Below, one piece after another: positions 49,691 to 57,541 of a DNA stretch of 64,000 nucleotides. The position numbers were made by a program, and so were the translations under genes. The notes beneath the pieces are model-generated. The model did not search any database, was not told the DNA's origin, and saw only the letters and a program-made list of their open reading frames with translations. Numbering within the stretch: position 1 is the first letter of the stretch; the number at the start of each line of letters is the position of its first letter. This DNA is from Streptomyces cyaneochromogenes. GTDB taxonomy: Bacteria > Actinomycetota > Actinomycetes > Streptomycetales > Streptomycetaceae. The stretch lies in contig NZ_CP034539.1 in assembly GCF_003963535.1 (NCBI RefSeq), positions 2,108,001-2,172,000 of the forward strand, read 5' to 3'.

Positions 49691-50467
49691 ATGACGGCTC
49701 ACCCTCTCTTCGACATCAGCGGTCGCACGGCCCTGGTCACCGGCTCCAGCCGGGGCATCGGACTGGCCCTGGCCCGCGGCCTCGCGGAGGCGGGCTGCAC
49801 GGTGGTCCTCAACGGTCGGGACGGCGAACGGCTCACCGAGGCCGCCGCCGAACTGGGCGCCGCCGAGCTGCCCGGGAACGTCCACACGGCCGTGTTCGAC
49901 GTGACCGACGGCGCCTCGGTGACCGCCGGGATCGCGGACGTCGAGGAGCGGGTGGGCCCACTCGACATCCTGGTCAACAACGCGGGCATGCAACTGCGCG
50001 CCCCGCTCCTGGAGTTCACCGACTCCGACTGGCACCGCATCCTGGACACCAACCTGACCAGCGCCTTCCTGGTCGGCCGGGAGGCGGCCCGGCGGATGAC
50101 GGAACGCGGCCACGGGAAGATCGTCAACATCTGCTCGCTGCAGAGCGAGGTGGTCCGCCCCGGCATCGCGCCCTACGCCGCCACCAAGGGCGCGCTGAAG
50201 ATGCTCACCAAGGGCATGTGCGCGGACTGGGGGCCGTACGGCGTCCAGGTCAACGGCCTGGGCCCCGGCTACATCGAGACCGAGCTCACCCAGGCCCTCG
50301 TCCAGGACGAGGAGTTCAGCGCGTGGGTGCGGCGACGCACCCCGGCCGGGCGCTGGGGCCGTACGGAGGACCTGGTGGGCGGGGTGCTGTTCCTCGCCTC
50401 CCCTGCCGCGGACTTCATCAGCGGGCAGGTGCTGTACGTCGACGGCGGCATGACGAGCGTGCTGTGA
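49691..50467 (+). CDS. SDR-family 5-keto-D-gluconate 5-reductase (gluconate 5-dehydrogenase)
   Basis: Interconverts 5-ketogluconate and D-gluconate with NAD(P)H. It is 258 residues, a classical short-chain dehydrogenase. The cofactor site is VTGSSRGIGLALA, then NNAG, catalytic Ser in NICSLQS, and YAATK with Tyr/Lys. The C-terminus is GQVLYVDGGMTSVL. The close match of early sequence FDISGRTALVTGSSRGIG and context with gntK, gntP and an idonate-type dehydrogenase support the IdnO/Gno assignment. Its stop overlaps the AAGGAGG ribosome site of the next gene. Confidence 0.88.
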   Translation: MTAHPLFDISGRTALVTGSSRGIGLALARGLAEAGCTVVLNGRDGERLTEAAAELGAAELPGNVHTAVFDVTDGASVTAGIADVEERVGPLDILVNNAGMQLRAPLLEFTDSDWHRILDTNLTSAFLVGREAARRMTERGHGKIVNICSLQSEVVRPGIAPYAATKGALKMLTKGMCADWGPYGVQVNGLGPGYIETELTQALVQDEEFSAWVRRRTPAGRWGRTEDLVGGVLFLASPAADFISGQVLYVDGGMTSVL

Positions 50468-50481
50468 AGGAGGCCCCGGAG

Positions 50482-51507
50482 ATGCTTGGTTGCGTGATCC
50501 ACGGGCAGGGCGACCTGCGGGTCGACGAGCTGCCGGTACCGGCGCCCGGCCCCGGGCATGCCCTGGTCGCGGTGCGGTACGGCGGGGTCTGCGGCTCCGA
50601 TCTGCACTACTGGCGGCACGGCGGGGTCGGGGACTTCCGGCTCAAGGAGCCGATGCTGCTCGGGCACGAGGTGGTCGGGACCGTCGTCTCGTACGGCGAC
50701 GGGGCGTCAGGGCCGGTTCCCGGTACGGCTGTCGCGGTGCACCCGGCGACGCCCTGCGGGGTGTGCCCCGAGTGCGCGGACGGGCGGCGCAACGTCTGCC
50801 GGGACACCCGCTACCTCGGCAGCGCGGCCCGCTTCCCGCATGTACAGGGCGGGTTCGCAGCCCAAGTGGCCGTCCCAGCAAACCAGTTGAGGCCGCTCCC
50901 GGCCGGTCTCGAGCTGCGGCGGGCGGCGCTCGCCGAGCCGCTGTCCGTCGCGCTGCACGCGGTGCGGCGGGCCGGGGAGGTGGCCGGGAGGCATGTCCTC
51001 GTCACCGGTGCCGGGCCCATCGGATGTCTGGTGGTCGCGGCGGCGAAGGCGGCCGGAGCGGCACGCGTGACGGTGACGGACCTGCTGCCGACGGCCCTGG
51101 AGTATGCGCGGATCGCGGGCGCCGACAGCCTCGTACGGGCCGACGATCCGGACGATGCCGGGTGGCCCGCCGAGGTGGACGTGGCGATCGAGGCGTCCGG
51201 GGTCGCGGCGGGGCTGGACACGTGTCTGCGGCTCGTGCGGCGCGGGGGTGTCGTGGTGCAGCTCGGGATGCTGCCGCCGGGGCAGAGTCCGTTCGCGGGG
51301 AACCTCGTCGTGAGCCGTGAGATCGAACTGCGCGGGGCGTTCCGCTTCGACACGGAGTTCGACGACGCGCTGGAACTGCTCGCCGCCGAGGCGTCGTTCG
51401 ACGGGCTGGTCAGCGCGGTCGTGCCGGTGCGGGAGGCCGAGTCGGCGTTCGCACTAGCGGCGGACCGCAGCACGTCGTGCAAGGTGCTGCTGGACTTCGC
51501 GGGCTGA
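50482..51507 (+). CDS. idnD: L-idonate 5-dehydrogenase-like zinc alcohol dehydrogenase
   Basis: Oxidises L-idonate to 5-keto-D-gluconate, the substrate of the preceding SDR. It is 341 residues, MDR superfamily. Catalytic zinc ligands are in VCGSDLHYWRHGG (Cys) and LLGHEVVG (His-Glu). The four structural-zinc Cys are in TPCGVCPECADGRRNVC. The Rossmann motif is VTGAGPIGCLVVAAAKAAGA. Because ATG 50482 follows AAGGAGG by eight bases, this start is preferred to the GTG at 50464. Sorbitol/threonine dehydrogenase relatives look alike; the operon argues for idonate. Confidence 0.85.
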   Translation: MLGCVIHGQGDLRVDELPVPAPGPGHALVAVRYGGVCGSDLHYWRHGGVGDFRLKEPMLLGHEVVGTVVSYGDGASGPVPGTAVAVHPATPCGVCPECADGRRNVCRDTRYLGSAARFPHVQGGFAAQVAVPANQLRPLPAGLELRRAALAEPLSVALHAVRRAGEVAGRHVLVTGAGPIGCLVVAAAKAAGAARVTVTDLLPTALEYARIAGADSLVRADDPDDAGWPAEVDVAIEASGVAAGLDTCLRLVRRGGVVVQLGMLPPGQSPFAGNLVVSREIELRGAFRFDTEFDDALELLAAEASFDGLVSAVVPVREAESAFALAADRSTSCKVLLDFAG

Positions 51508-51686
51508 GCCCCCTGTGAACTCCCCCTGTTCCGCAGGGATTCCGGTTCGCGGGTCGCGGTTCCCGTGTGCCCGAACTCGCACCGACCGTCCCATGAAGCG
51601 GCTTCCCCGAAGGGGCCGCGGGCCCGATGATGAGGGGGTCCCCGACGACTGCCGCAGTCGCCGGGGCCGGAACATCGGGGGGCGTC

Positions 51687-52931
51687 ATGGCGGTTTCCCT
51701 CGGGATGCGTGTCTCGGGGCTGCTCGTCGCGGGGGCGGTGGCGGTGGCCGCCGCGGCCTTCACCAGTGACGGGGGTGGCTCGGCGGACGGCAGGGGCGGC
51801 GGGGGCACCGTCGTCACCGCAGGGCCCTCCGACACGGTCCGGAGTCTGCCGACCTGGCCATCGGCCAGATCCGCGCCTGCGGTACGGCCGTCGCCCGACG
51901 GCCACATCGGCGCACCCGCGCTCACCGGCACGCCCAGCGCGTCGCAGGGCATGAGGGCGACCGAGAGCCCGGCTCTCTCGTCCCCCTCCCCCAGCCCCAC
52001 CATGAGCCAAAAGCTCCTCGAAGCCCCCGCCTGGCTCGCGCCCGGCCCCGACTCACCGAACCTCGACGGCGCCGCCGACCCCTCGAGCGTCTACGACCTG
52101 CTCCGCGCCCCCACCGAGTGCCGGAACGCCCTGAGCCAGGTGCCCGGGGCCCCCGCCGACGCGGAATGGACGGTGCTGCGAGGGCTGGCCACGGCCTGCC
52201 TGGCCGTGCAGGGCGAGGGCGGAAGCTGGGAGCAGGCGGCCTCGGACCATGCCGCATCCGCGGGCGGAGCCGACACCTGCAAGGGGCGTGCGGCGTACGC
52301 CGTCCTCGGCGGGCTGCTCGACTTCCATCGGCGGCATCCCGGTGCCAGTGTGCGGCTGAAGCCCACGGCGAGCGGCACGCCCGCGGCCTGTGGTTACCGG
52401 ATTGCCGGGGTGGACACGGGCGGGGACGGGGAGGCTCGGCCCGGCGAGACGATCGGGATCGAGTTGGCGGACGCGCATTTCGACCCCGGCGAACTGCTGC
52501 GGGACGGGGTGGTGAGCATCGGCGGGCAGCAGGTCGCCGGGGTGCCTGTCCTGAAGCCGGACTCGGGCGGCCGACTGGTGCTGTCGGTCGTGGTACCGGC
52601 GCTGGGCCCGGGCTCCGTCGACGTCGCCGTCGGGTACGCAGGCGTGGAGGTCCGTGTGGCATCCGCATTCACCGTCGCCACCCCGGACGTCGTACAGGAG
52701 CCCGGTGCGGGCACGGGCCCAGGCGCCCCTGGCGAAGTCAGCCACGGTTCGGACGCGCCCCCAGGGGCGCGGGGAACTGCGCGACCAGCCACGACGGCGC
52801 CACAGACGACCGACGGCCGATCACCGCTCTTCGCGCGGAGCGCTTCGCCGCCAGACGGAGTGCTCCCGCTCGGCCCACTCCCGGCTCACCTCACCGGTCC
52901 GCATGCCCCGGCGCGCCTCCGGATCCCCTAG
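51687..52931 (+). CDS. Exported protein of unknown function with repeat-derived C-terminus
   Basis: 414 residues from ATG 51687, which follows GGGGGG; an in-frame ATG at 51627 would add 20. It has a signal peptide-like hydrophobic segment LLVAGAVAVAAAAFT, then a Ser/Pro/Thr-rich linker. A domain with three Cys follows (APTECRNALSQVPGAP, ATACLAVQGEGGSWEQA, ADTCKGRAAYAVLGGLLDF). A second, beta-rich domain comes next (ETIGIELADAHFDP, VLKPDSGGRLVLSVVVPALGPG). The last ~60 residues are encoded by a dispersed repeat (52754-52801) and by DNA overlapping the 3' end of the convergent cytochrome gene by 111 bases. This tail is probably not an ancestral part of the protein. Confidence 0.68.
   Translation: MAVSLGMRVSGLLVAGAVAVAAAAFTSDGGGSADGRGGGGTVVTAGPSDTVRSLPTWPSARSAPAVRPSPDGHIGAPALTGTPSASQGMRATESPALSSPSPSPTMSQKLLEAPAWLAPGPDSPNLDGAADPSSVYDLLRAPTECRNALSQVPGAPADAEWTVLRGLATACLAVQGEGGSWEQAASDHAASAGGADTCKGRAAYAVLGGLLDFHRRHPGASVRLKPTASGTPAACGYRIAGVDTGGDGEARPGETIGIELADAHFDPGELLRDGVVSIGGQQVAGVPVLKPDSGGRLVLSVVVPALGPGSVDVAVGYAGVEVRVASAFTVATPDVVQEPGAGTGPGAPGEVSHGSDAPPGARGTARPATTAPQTTDGRSPLFARSASPPDGVLPLGPLPAHLTGPHAPARLRIP
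52754..52801. repeat. Dispersed Streptomyces palindromic repeat, copy 2, inside a coding frame
   Basis: Starts with the palindrome GCGCCCCCAGGGGCGC, then GGGGAACTGCGCGACCAGCC and ACGACGGCGCC. It shares AGGGGCGCGGGG and CGCGACCAGCC with the copy at 31035-31118. It sits within the open frame of the preceding exported protein and near the stop of the convergent cytochrome b gene. Confidence 0.65.
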
Positions 52932-53465
52932 CGCCATGCCGATGTGGCCGGCCAGGACGATGCCGATGGTGAGAGCCAGCCAGTCGTGGACGAACGTCGC
53001 GCTGGTGCGCCACACCAGGGGCGTGAGATGGGTGAACCACATGATCAGACCGGTGCCGAGCATCACCAGCGTCGCGCCGGCGATCCAGGCCGCGTAGATC
53101 TTCTGCCCGGCGTTGAACTTGCCCGCCGGACGGGACGACCGCCGCTTGTCGCGGCGCAGGGCAGCCCGCAGCCAGACGCGGTCGTGCGGGCCGAAGCGGT
53201 TGAGGAAGCCCAGGTCGGCGCGGAACGCACGGGAGACGAGTCCGGCCAGCACGGGCACGGGCAGGGCGAGACCGGCCCACTCGTGGACACGGACCACCAG
53301 CTCGCGGCGGCCGACGAGTTCGGCGAGCTGCGGAACGTAGAGGCACGCCGCCGTCACCACGCACACGCCCATCAGCACGGCCGTCGTACGGTGCACCCAG
53401 CGCGTGGCCGGGCCGAAGCGCCGTACGCTCGCCGTCCGGCCGGGGGTGTCAACTCGTAGGCTCAT
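52821..53465 (-). CDS. Cytochrome b561-like membrane subunit
   Basis: 214 residues with four predicted transmembrane helices: TAVLMGVCVVTAACLYV, LALPVPVLAGLVSRA, IAGATLVMLGTGLIMWF and LALTIGIVLAGHIGMAL. Candidate haem ligands are the His residues in RWVHRTT, RVHEWAG, FVHDWLA and AGHIG. It probably passes electrons from the quinone pool to the exported molybdoenzyme encoded just upstream, as MsrQ does for MsrP, although this is a b561/FdhI-like rather than an obvious MsrQ sequence. The start lies 17 bases inside the molybdoenzyme gene. Confidence 0.85.
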   Translation of the reverse strand: MSLRVDTPGRTASVRRFGPATRWVHRTTAVLMGVCVVTAACLYVPQLAELVGRRELVVRVHEWAGLALPVPVLAGLVSRAFRADLGFLNRFGPHDRVWLRAALRRDKRRSSRPAGKFNAGQKIYAAWIAGATLVMLGTGLIMWFTHLTPLVWRTSATFVHDWLALTIGIVLAGHIGMALGDPEARRGMRTGEVSREWAEREHSVWRRSAPREER

Positions 53466-54213
53466 CGTCGCGTCCGTTCGAACGGCCGACCCAGGCGTCG
53501 ACGTCGTAGCCGCGTTCCTCCCAGTAGCCGGGTTTCACGTCCTCGGTGACGGTGATCCCGGAGAGCCATTTGGCCGATTTGTAGAAGTACATGGGCGCCA
53601 CATAGAGGCGGGCCGGGCCGCCGTGGGCGTGGCTCAGGGCCTTGTCCTGCATGCGCAGGGCGACCAGGACGTCGGCGCGGCGGGCCTGGTCGAGAGTGAG
53701 GCTCTCGGTGTACGTGCCGTCGAAGCAGGTGAAGCGCACCGCCCCGGCCCCTTGGCGCACTCCCGCCGCGTCGAGCAGCCGGGACAGGCGCACCCCTTCG
53801 AACGGCGTGCCGGGTACCCGCCATCCGGTGACACATTGCACGTCGCGCACCAATCGGTTCTGCGGCAGGGCACGCAGTTCGGCCAAGGTGTAGGTCCGGG
53901 GGTGGTCGACCAGGCCGTCGACCTTGAGGCGGTAGGTGGTGGCGTTCTTGCGGGGTACGGAGGAGGCGACCGAGTAGTAGCGGAAGCCGCCGCCGTTGGG
54001 GAGCAGGTCGGTCAGGCCCGTGGGGTCCTTGTCGGAGGCGCTCGCGAGGAAGGACTCCAGGCCGCGTTGCAGGGTGGGCGCGGTGACCACGCCGAGGGCG
54101 CCCAGGCCGAGGGTGCCGAGGAAGACGCGGCGGCCGACGGGCTTGCCCTGCTTCTGCTCCGCGCCGTGGTCCTCTCCCCTCGCTTCGGGGGCTTCGGGCT
54201 GTTCGGGGTTCAC
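53449..54213 (-). CDS. Tat-exported molybdopterin-dependent oxidoreductase (sulfite oxidase/MsrP-like)
   Basis: 254 residues. A twin-arginine signal (VGRRVFLGTLGLGALGVV) marks export in folded form. The Moco domain shows YRLKVDGLVDHPRTYTLAEL, the molybdenum Cys in VRDVQCVTGWRV, then FEGVRLSRLLDAAGV, YTESLTL and PARLYVAPMYFYKSAKWLSGI. No dimerisation domain is present, as in YedY/MsrP. It is paired with a four-helix cytochrome b, so it is a two-component extracytoplasmic reductase or oxidase. Protein methionine sulfoxide is one possible substrate. The gene overlap implies stoichiometric synthesis. Confidence 0.9.
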   Translation of the reverse strand: MNPEQPEAPEARGEDHGAEQKQGKPVGRRVFLGTLGLGALGVVTAPTLQRGLESFLASASDKDPTGLTDLLPNGGGFRYYSVASSVPRKNATTYRLKVDGLVDHPRTYTLAELRALPQNRLVRDVQCVTGWRVPGTPFEGVRLSRLLDAAGVRQGAGAVRFTCFDGTYTESLTLDQARRADVLVALRMQDKALSHAHGGPARLYVAPMYFYKSAKWLSGITVTEDVKPGYWEERGYDVDAWVGRSNGRDDEPTS

Positions 54214-54297
54214 CTCTCCATTCGAACACCCGCGACCCGGGCGGGACCAGGAATCGCGGGTGCTCGTCAGGGTTCCGTCACACTTCTTACGGGACTC

Positions 54298-55863
54298 TCA
54301 GGAACGCTCCCCTGCTCCTGCGTCTCCCGTTGCCGCCTTCTCCAGCTGGAACGCCTCGTTGCCGAGCCCGATGCGGGCATGCCGCTCGGGGGCACGGGAG
54401 CGCAGCAGCAGGCCCTGGGCCAGGCCGACGGCCAGGGCGAGGGCGATGACGGCGGGCAGCGCCCAGCTCAGGGCCGAGTCCGGGCCCGCCCCGATCAGGA
54501 CATCGAAGTCCTTGACGGTGTAGACGACGATGAAGAGCAGCGCGAGGACGGAGAGCCCGGAGGCGGCCAGCCGCCAGAACTGGGCGGCGGCGGCCCCGCG
54601 GCGGACGAAGAAGACGATGACCGAGACCGAGGCGGCGGCCATCAGGGCGGCGACGCCGAGCGCGCCGAGGCTGCCCATCCACGTGAACAGGTGCAGGACC
54701 GGTGCGGTCGGGTCGCCGGTCGGCCTGTCGTCGGCGAACGCGAACGCGGCGACGACCACGAGCGAGATCCCGGTCTGCAGCAGCGAGCCCGTGCCGGGGG
54801 CGCCGCTCGCGCCGCTGGTGCGGCCGAAGGCGCGGGGCAGCAGGCCTTCGCGGCCCATGGCGAAGGCGTAGCGGGCGACGACGTTGTGGAAGCTGAGCAT
54901 CGCCGCGAACATGCCGGTCACGAACAGGACGTGCAGGACGTCGGTGAAGCCGGTGCCGAGCAGGTCCTCGGTGAGGAAGAACAGCAGCCCGGCGCTCTGC
55001 TCCTGCGATGTGCCGACGATGGCGGAGGGGCCTGCGGCGACGGTGTACGCCCAGCAGCTGATCGTGTAGAAGACGGCGATGCCGCCGACGGCCAGGAACA
55101 TCACGCGCGGCACGAGGACGTGCGGGCGGCTGGTCTCCTCCGCGTAGACGGGGGCCTGCTCGAAGCCGAGGAAGGCGGCGACGCAGAAGCACAGGGCGGT
55201 GCCTATGCCCGCGCCGGTGAGCGTGTCCGGGTTGAAGGCGTGCAGCGAGAGGCCTTCCTTACCCGGGTCGGCGATCGCGGCGACGTCGAAGATGACCACG
55301 AGGGCGACCTCGATGACCAGCAGAACGCCGAGCACGCGCGCGTTGAGGTCGATCTTCAGCCAGCCGAGGGCACCGACGACGAGCACGGCCGCCAGCGCCG
55401 GTATCCACCAGGAGACCTCCACTTCGAGGTAGGTGGCGAACAGGCCGGAGACCTCGAAGCCGAAGATTCCGTAGATGCCGACCTGGAGCGCGTTGTAGGC
55501 GACGAGTGCGACCATCGCCGCGCCGGCGCCGGCCGTGCCGCCGAGGCCGCGGGAGATGTACGCGTAGAACGCGCCGGCGTTGTGGACGTGCCGGCTCATC
55601 TCGGCGTACCCGACGCTGAAGAGGGCGAGGACGAGGCCGAGGATCACGAAGAGCAGCGGCTGTCCGAGGACGCCCATCACCCCGAAGGTCGTGGGCATGA
55701 CACCTGCGACCACCATCAAGGGTGCGGTCGCGGCGAGCACGGACAGCAGCAGGCCCGTCGTGCCGAGCCGGTCGGCGCGCAGGGCGCGGTCCTGTCCCTT
55801 GAACGTACTGATGCCGCCGCCGTCCGCGGTGGCTCTGCTCGTGCTGGAACTGCCCGTCTTCAT
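54298..55863 (-). CDS. APC-family amino acid/polyamine permease
   Basis: 521 residues, about 12-14 hydrophobic segments. Features of the amino acid-polyamine-organocation family are LLLSVLAATAPLMVVAGVMP, YAEMSRHVHNAGAFYAYISRGLGG (the conserved GxxYxY-like region after TM2), FLGFEQAPVYAEET and RYAFAMGREGLLPRAFG. The substrate is unknown. Start is ATG 55863, with AAGGACGG upstream. The frame stays open through the repeat tract to 56271, but that extension is Arg/Asn/Thr-rich low complexity and has no ribosome site. Confidence 0.9.
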   Translation of the reverse strand: MKTGSSSTSRATADGGGISTFKGQDRALRADRLGTTGLLLSVLAATAPLMVVAGVMPTTFGVMGVLGQPLLFVILGLVLALFSVGYAEMSRHVHNAGAFYAYISRGLGGTAGAGAAMVALVAYNALQVGIYGIFGFEVSGLFATYLEVEVSWWIPALAAVLVVGALGWLKIDLNARVLGVLLVIEVALVVIFDVAAIADPGKEGLSLHAFNPDTLTGAGIGTALCFCVAAFLGFEQAPVYAEETSRPHVLVPRVMFLAVGGIAVFYTISCWAYTVAAGPSAIVGTSQEQSAGLLFFLTEDLLGTGFTDVLHVLFVTGMFAAMLSFHNVVARYAFAMGREGLLPRAFGRTSGASGAPGTGSLLQTGISLVVVAAFAFADDRPTGDPTAPVLHLFTWMGSLGALGVAALMAAASVSVIVFFVRRGAAAAQFWRLAASGLSVLALLFIVVYTVKDFDVLIGAGPDSALSWALPAVIALALAVGLAQGLLLRSRAPERHARIGLGNEAFQLEKAATGDAGAGERS

Positions 55864-55889
55864 TGGGGACCGTCCTTCGTCGGGTTGGG

Positions 55890-56289
55890 GGCGCTGGGGG
55901 TGTGGGGGAGGGGATGGGGCGGTGTTGGGGCGGTGTTGGGACCAGGGCGGTTTCGTTGCGTCGGGTCGGTGCGGTTGCGTGGGGTCGGGGCGGTTGCGTC
56001 GAGTCGGCGCCATCGCGACGATGCCGTTGCGTCGATGCGGTGGCGGGGATGCGGCGGCGTCGCGACGATCCTGTTGCGTCGCGACGTTGGCGTCCCATCG
56101 AGCTGGTTCCGTCGCGGCGATGCGGTTGCGTCGGGCCTGTGCCGCCACGACGATCCCGTTGCGTCGCGACGATCCCGTTGCGTCGCATCGATACGGTCGC
56201 GTCGCGCCAGCACCGCCACGTCGCGTCAGCACCGTCCCGTCCGCCCCGTCACGTCGAGTCACTGCCGTCACGTCGAACCGGCGCCGTCA
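55890..56289. repeat. 400-bp degenerate short-repeat tract upstream of the APC permease gene
   Basis: No gene is supported here. The plus strand is built from variants of GTTGCGTCGCGACGATCC, GCGGTTGCGTCG and CGTCACGTCG. Two adjacent 19-base copies at 56150-56168 and 56169-56187 differ at one position. The left part (55890-55990) is G/T-rich (GGGGCGGTGTTGGG...). The right end runs up to and includes the stop of the gene at 56287. The self-complementary core GTCGCGAC recurs, so the tract has many potential small hairpins. Confidence 0.75.
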
Positions 56290-57291
56290 CGTCGTACCCA
56301 GCGCCGTGTCGCGTGCGGCGCTGAAGGCGGGATACGGGTCGCGGTCCGGGTACGACCAGGGCGACGGGGTGGCGTGCCGGCCGATGCGGTGGAACAGGGC
56401 GGCCGCCTCGGCGCCCCGGCCCTCGCAGACCTTGGCGTGGGCGAGGAAGTTCAGGTCGACCAGGCGGCGCGGGTGGCCTTCCTGCTCCCACTCCAGCCAC
56501 CAGTCGAAGGCGGCCCGCATCACCTGCCGGGCCCGGCGGCCGGTCCAGTGCCCGGAGGCGGCCGCGTCACGCGCCTCATGCCCGGCCGCCGCGAGGACGC
56601 GGTAGCGCTCGGCGTGGGCGATGACCGGGAGGACGGCGAGCGGGGAGTCGGCGGGGGCGCGCTCGGCGGCATGGTTGGCGAAGTCGTAGACCTCGTGGAG
56701 CGGGTCGGGACCGGTGCCGGGGTGGCGCTCGGCGAGCCGGGCGACCATCAGGTGGTGGGCGTGGTGGTGGTCGGCGTACCGGGCGCGGACCTCGGCGAAG
56801 AGCCGGCGCACCTCCTCCTCGGCGCCCAGCGTGCTCTCCAGCATGAGCAGGCCGAGCCAAGGGGTGGGGTCGGCGGGCGCGAGGGCGGCGGCGGTGTGGC
56901 AGGACTCGCGGGCCCGGACCGCTTTCTCCTTGCCGCGCAGTGCGCGCCGGACCTGCGCGTGGGCGAGCAGGACGGCGGCGTCGGCGGAGTCGGGTTCGGC
57001 GAGCAACCAGTCGCGGGTCCAGGGGGCGCAGTGCGGTTCCTGGGCGAGGACGGTGACGCGGTGCCCTCTGCGGTCCCAGTCGTCGCCGGTCCGGGCCAGC
57101 AGCGAGCGGGCCGTCTGCCACCGGCCCTGGGCCAGCGCTGCGCGGGCGGCGGCGAGCTCGGCGTCATCGAGGGCCGCGTCGAAGGCGTGCGCTGCGCGCT
57201 TTCGACCGCGGCCGAGGGGTGGCGGGGGTGGTGGGGGCACCGTTTTGGGTTCTGTTCTGGGTTCTGTCGGGGAAAGTGTGTGGACTGTCAT
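56287..57291 (-). CDS. Helical-repeat protein of unknown function
   Basis: 334 residues. A Pro-rich N-terminal stretch (a run of Pro before LGRGRKR) is followed by alternating short helices rich in Ala, Arg and Glu: LDDAELAAARAALAQGRWQTARSLL, WDRRGHRVTVLAQE, ADAAVLLAHAQVRRALRG, WLGLLMLESTLGAEEEVRRLF and HHLMVARLAERHPG. This looks like TPR-type solenoid repeats. No signal or membrane segment. I recognise no named family. Start is ATG 57291; the upstream 250 bases are shared with the divergent DMT transporter gene. Its stop codon lies within the repeat tract. Confidence 0.75.
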   Translation of the reverse strand: MTVHTLSPTEPRTEPKTVPPPPPPPLGRGRKRAAHAFDAALDDAELAAARAALAQGRWQTARSLLARTGDDWDRRGHRVTVLAQEPHCAPWTRDWLLAEPDSADAAVLLAHAQVRRALRGKEKAVRARESCHTAAALAPADPTPWLGLLMLESTLGAEEEVRRLFAEVRARYADHHHAHHLMVARLAERHPGTGPDPLHEVYDFANHAAERAPADSPLAVLPVIAHAERYRVLAAAGHEARDAAASGHWTGRRARQVMRAAFDWWLEWEQEGHPRRLVDLNFLAHAKVCEGRGAEAAALFHRIGRHATPSPWSYPDRDPYPAFSAARDTALGTT

Positions 57292-57541
57292 CGAGTGATC
57301 ACGCACAGCAAACCCGCAGCCAACGGTTCGCGTCAAGGGTCGCCACGGTGTTACACGCGTCAACTCTCGTTACTGGTGGGGCGGTTGAGGCATTCAACGC
57401 TGTCGCGAATGTCGGATTTGTGCGTACTGTGTGGCGTACGTCATGGCGCCGTAGCGGCGGGCATCGCACGATTGCAGGACCGCGCATGCCGGGCTCTGGG
57501 CCGCTACAGTCGGCCATTACGCACCCCGTCCCCCCGGCAGG

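Noticed and set aside
54298..56271. N-terminally extended APC permease starting at 56271
   Set aside because: The extra 136 residues are Arg/Asn/Thr/Pro low complexity from the repeat tract, with no ribosome site at its start, whereas ATG 55863 has one and fits the family N-terminus.
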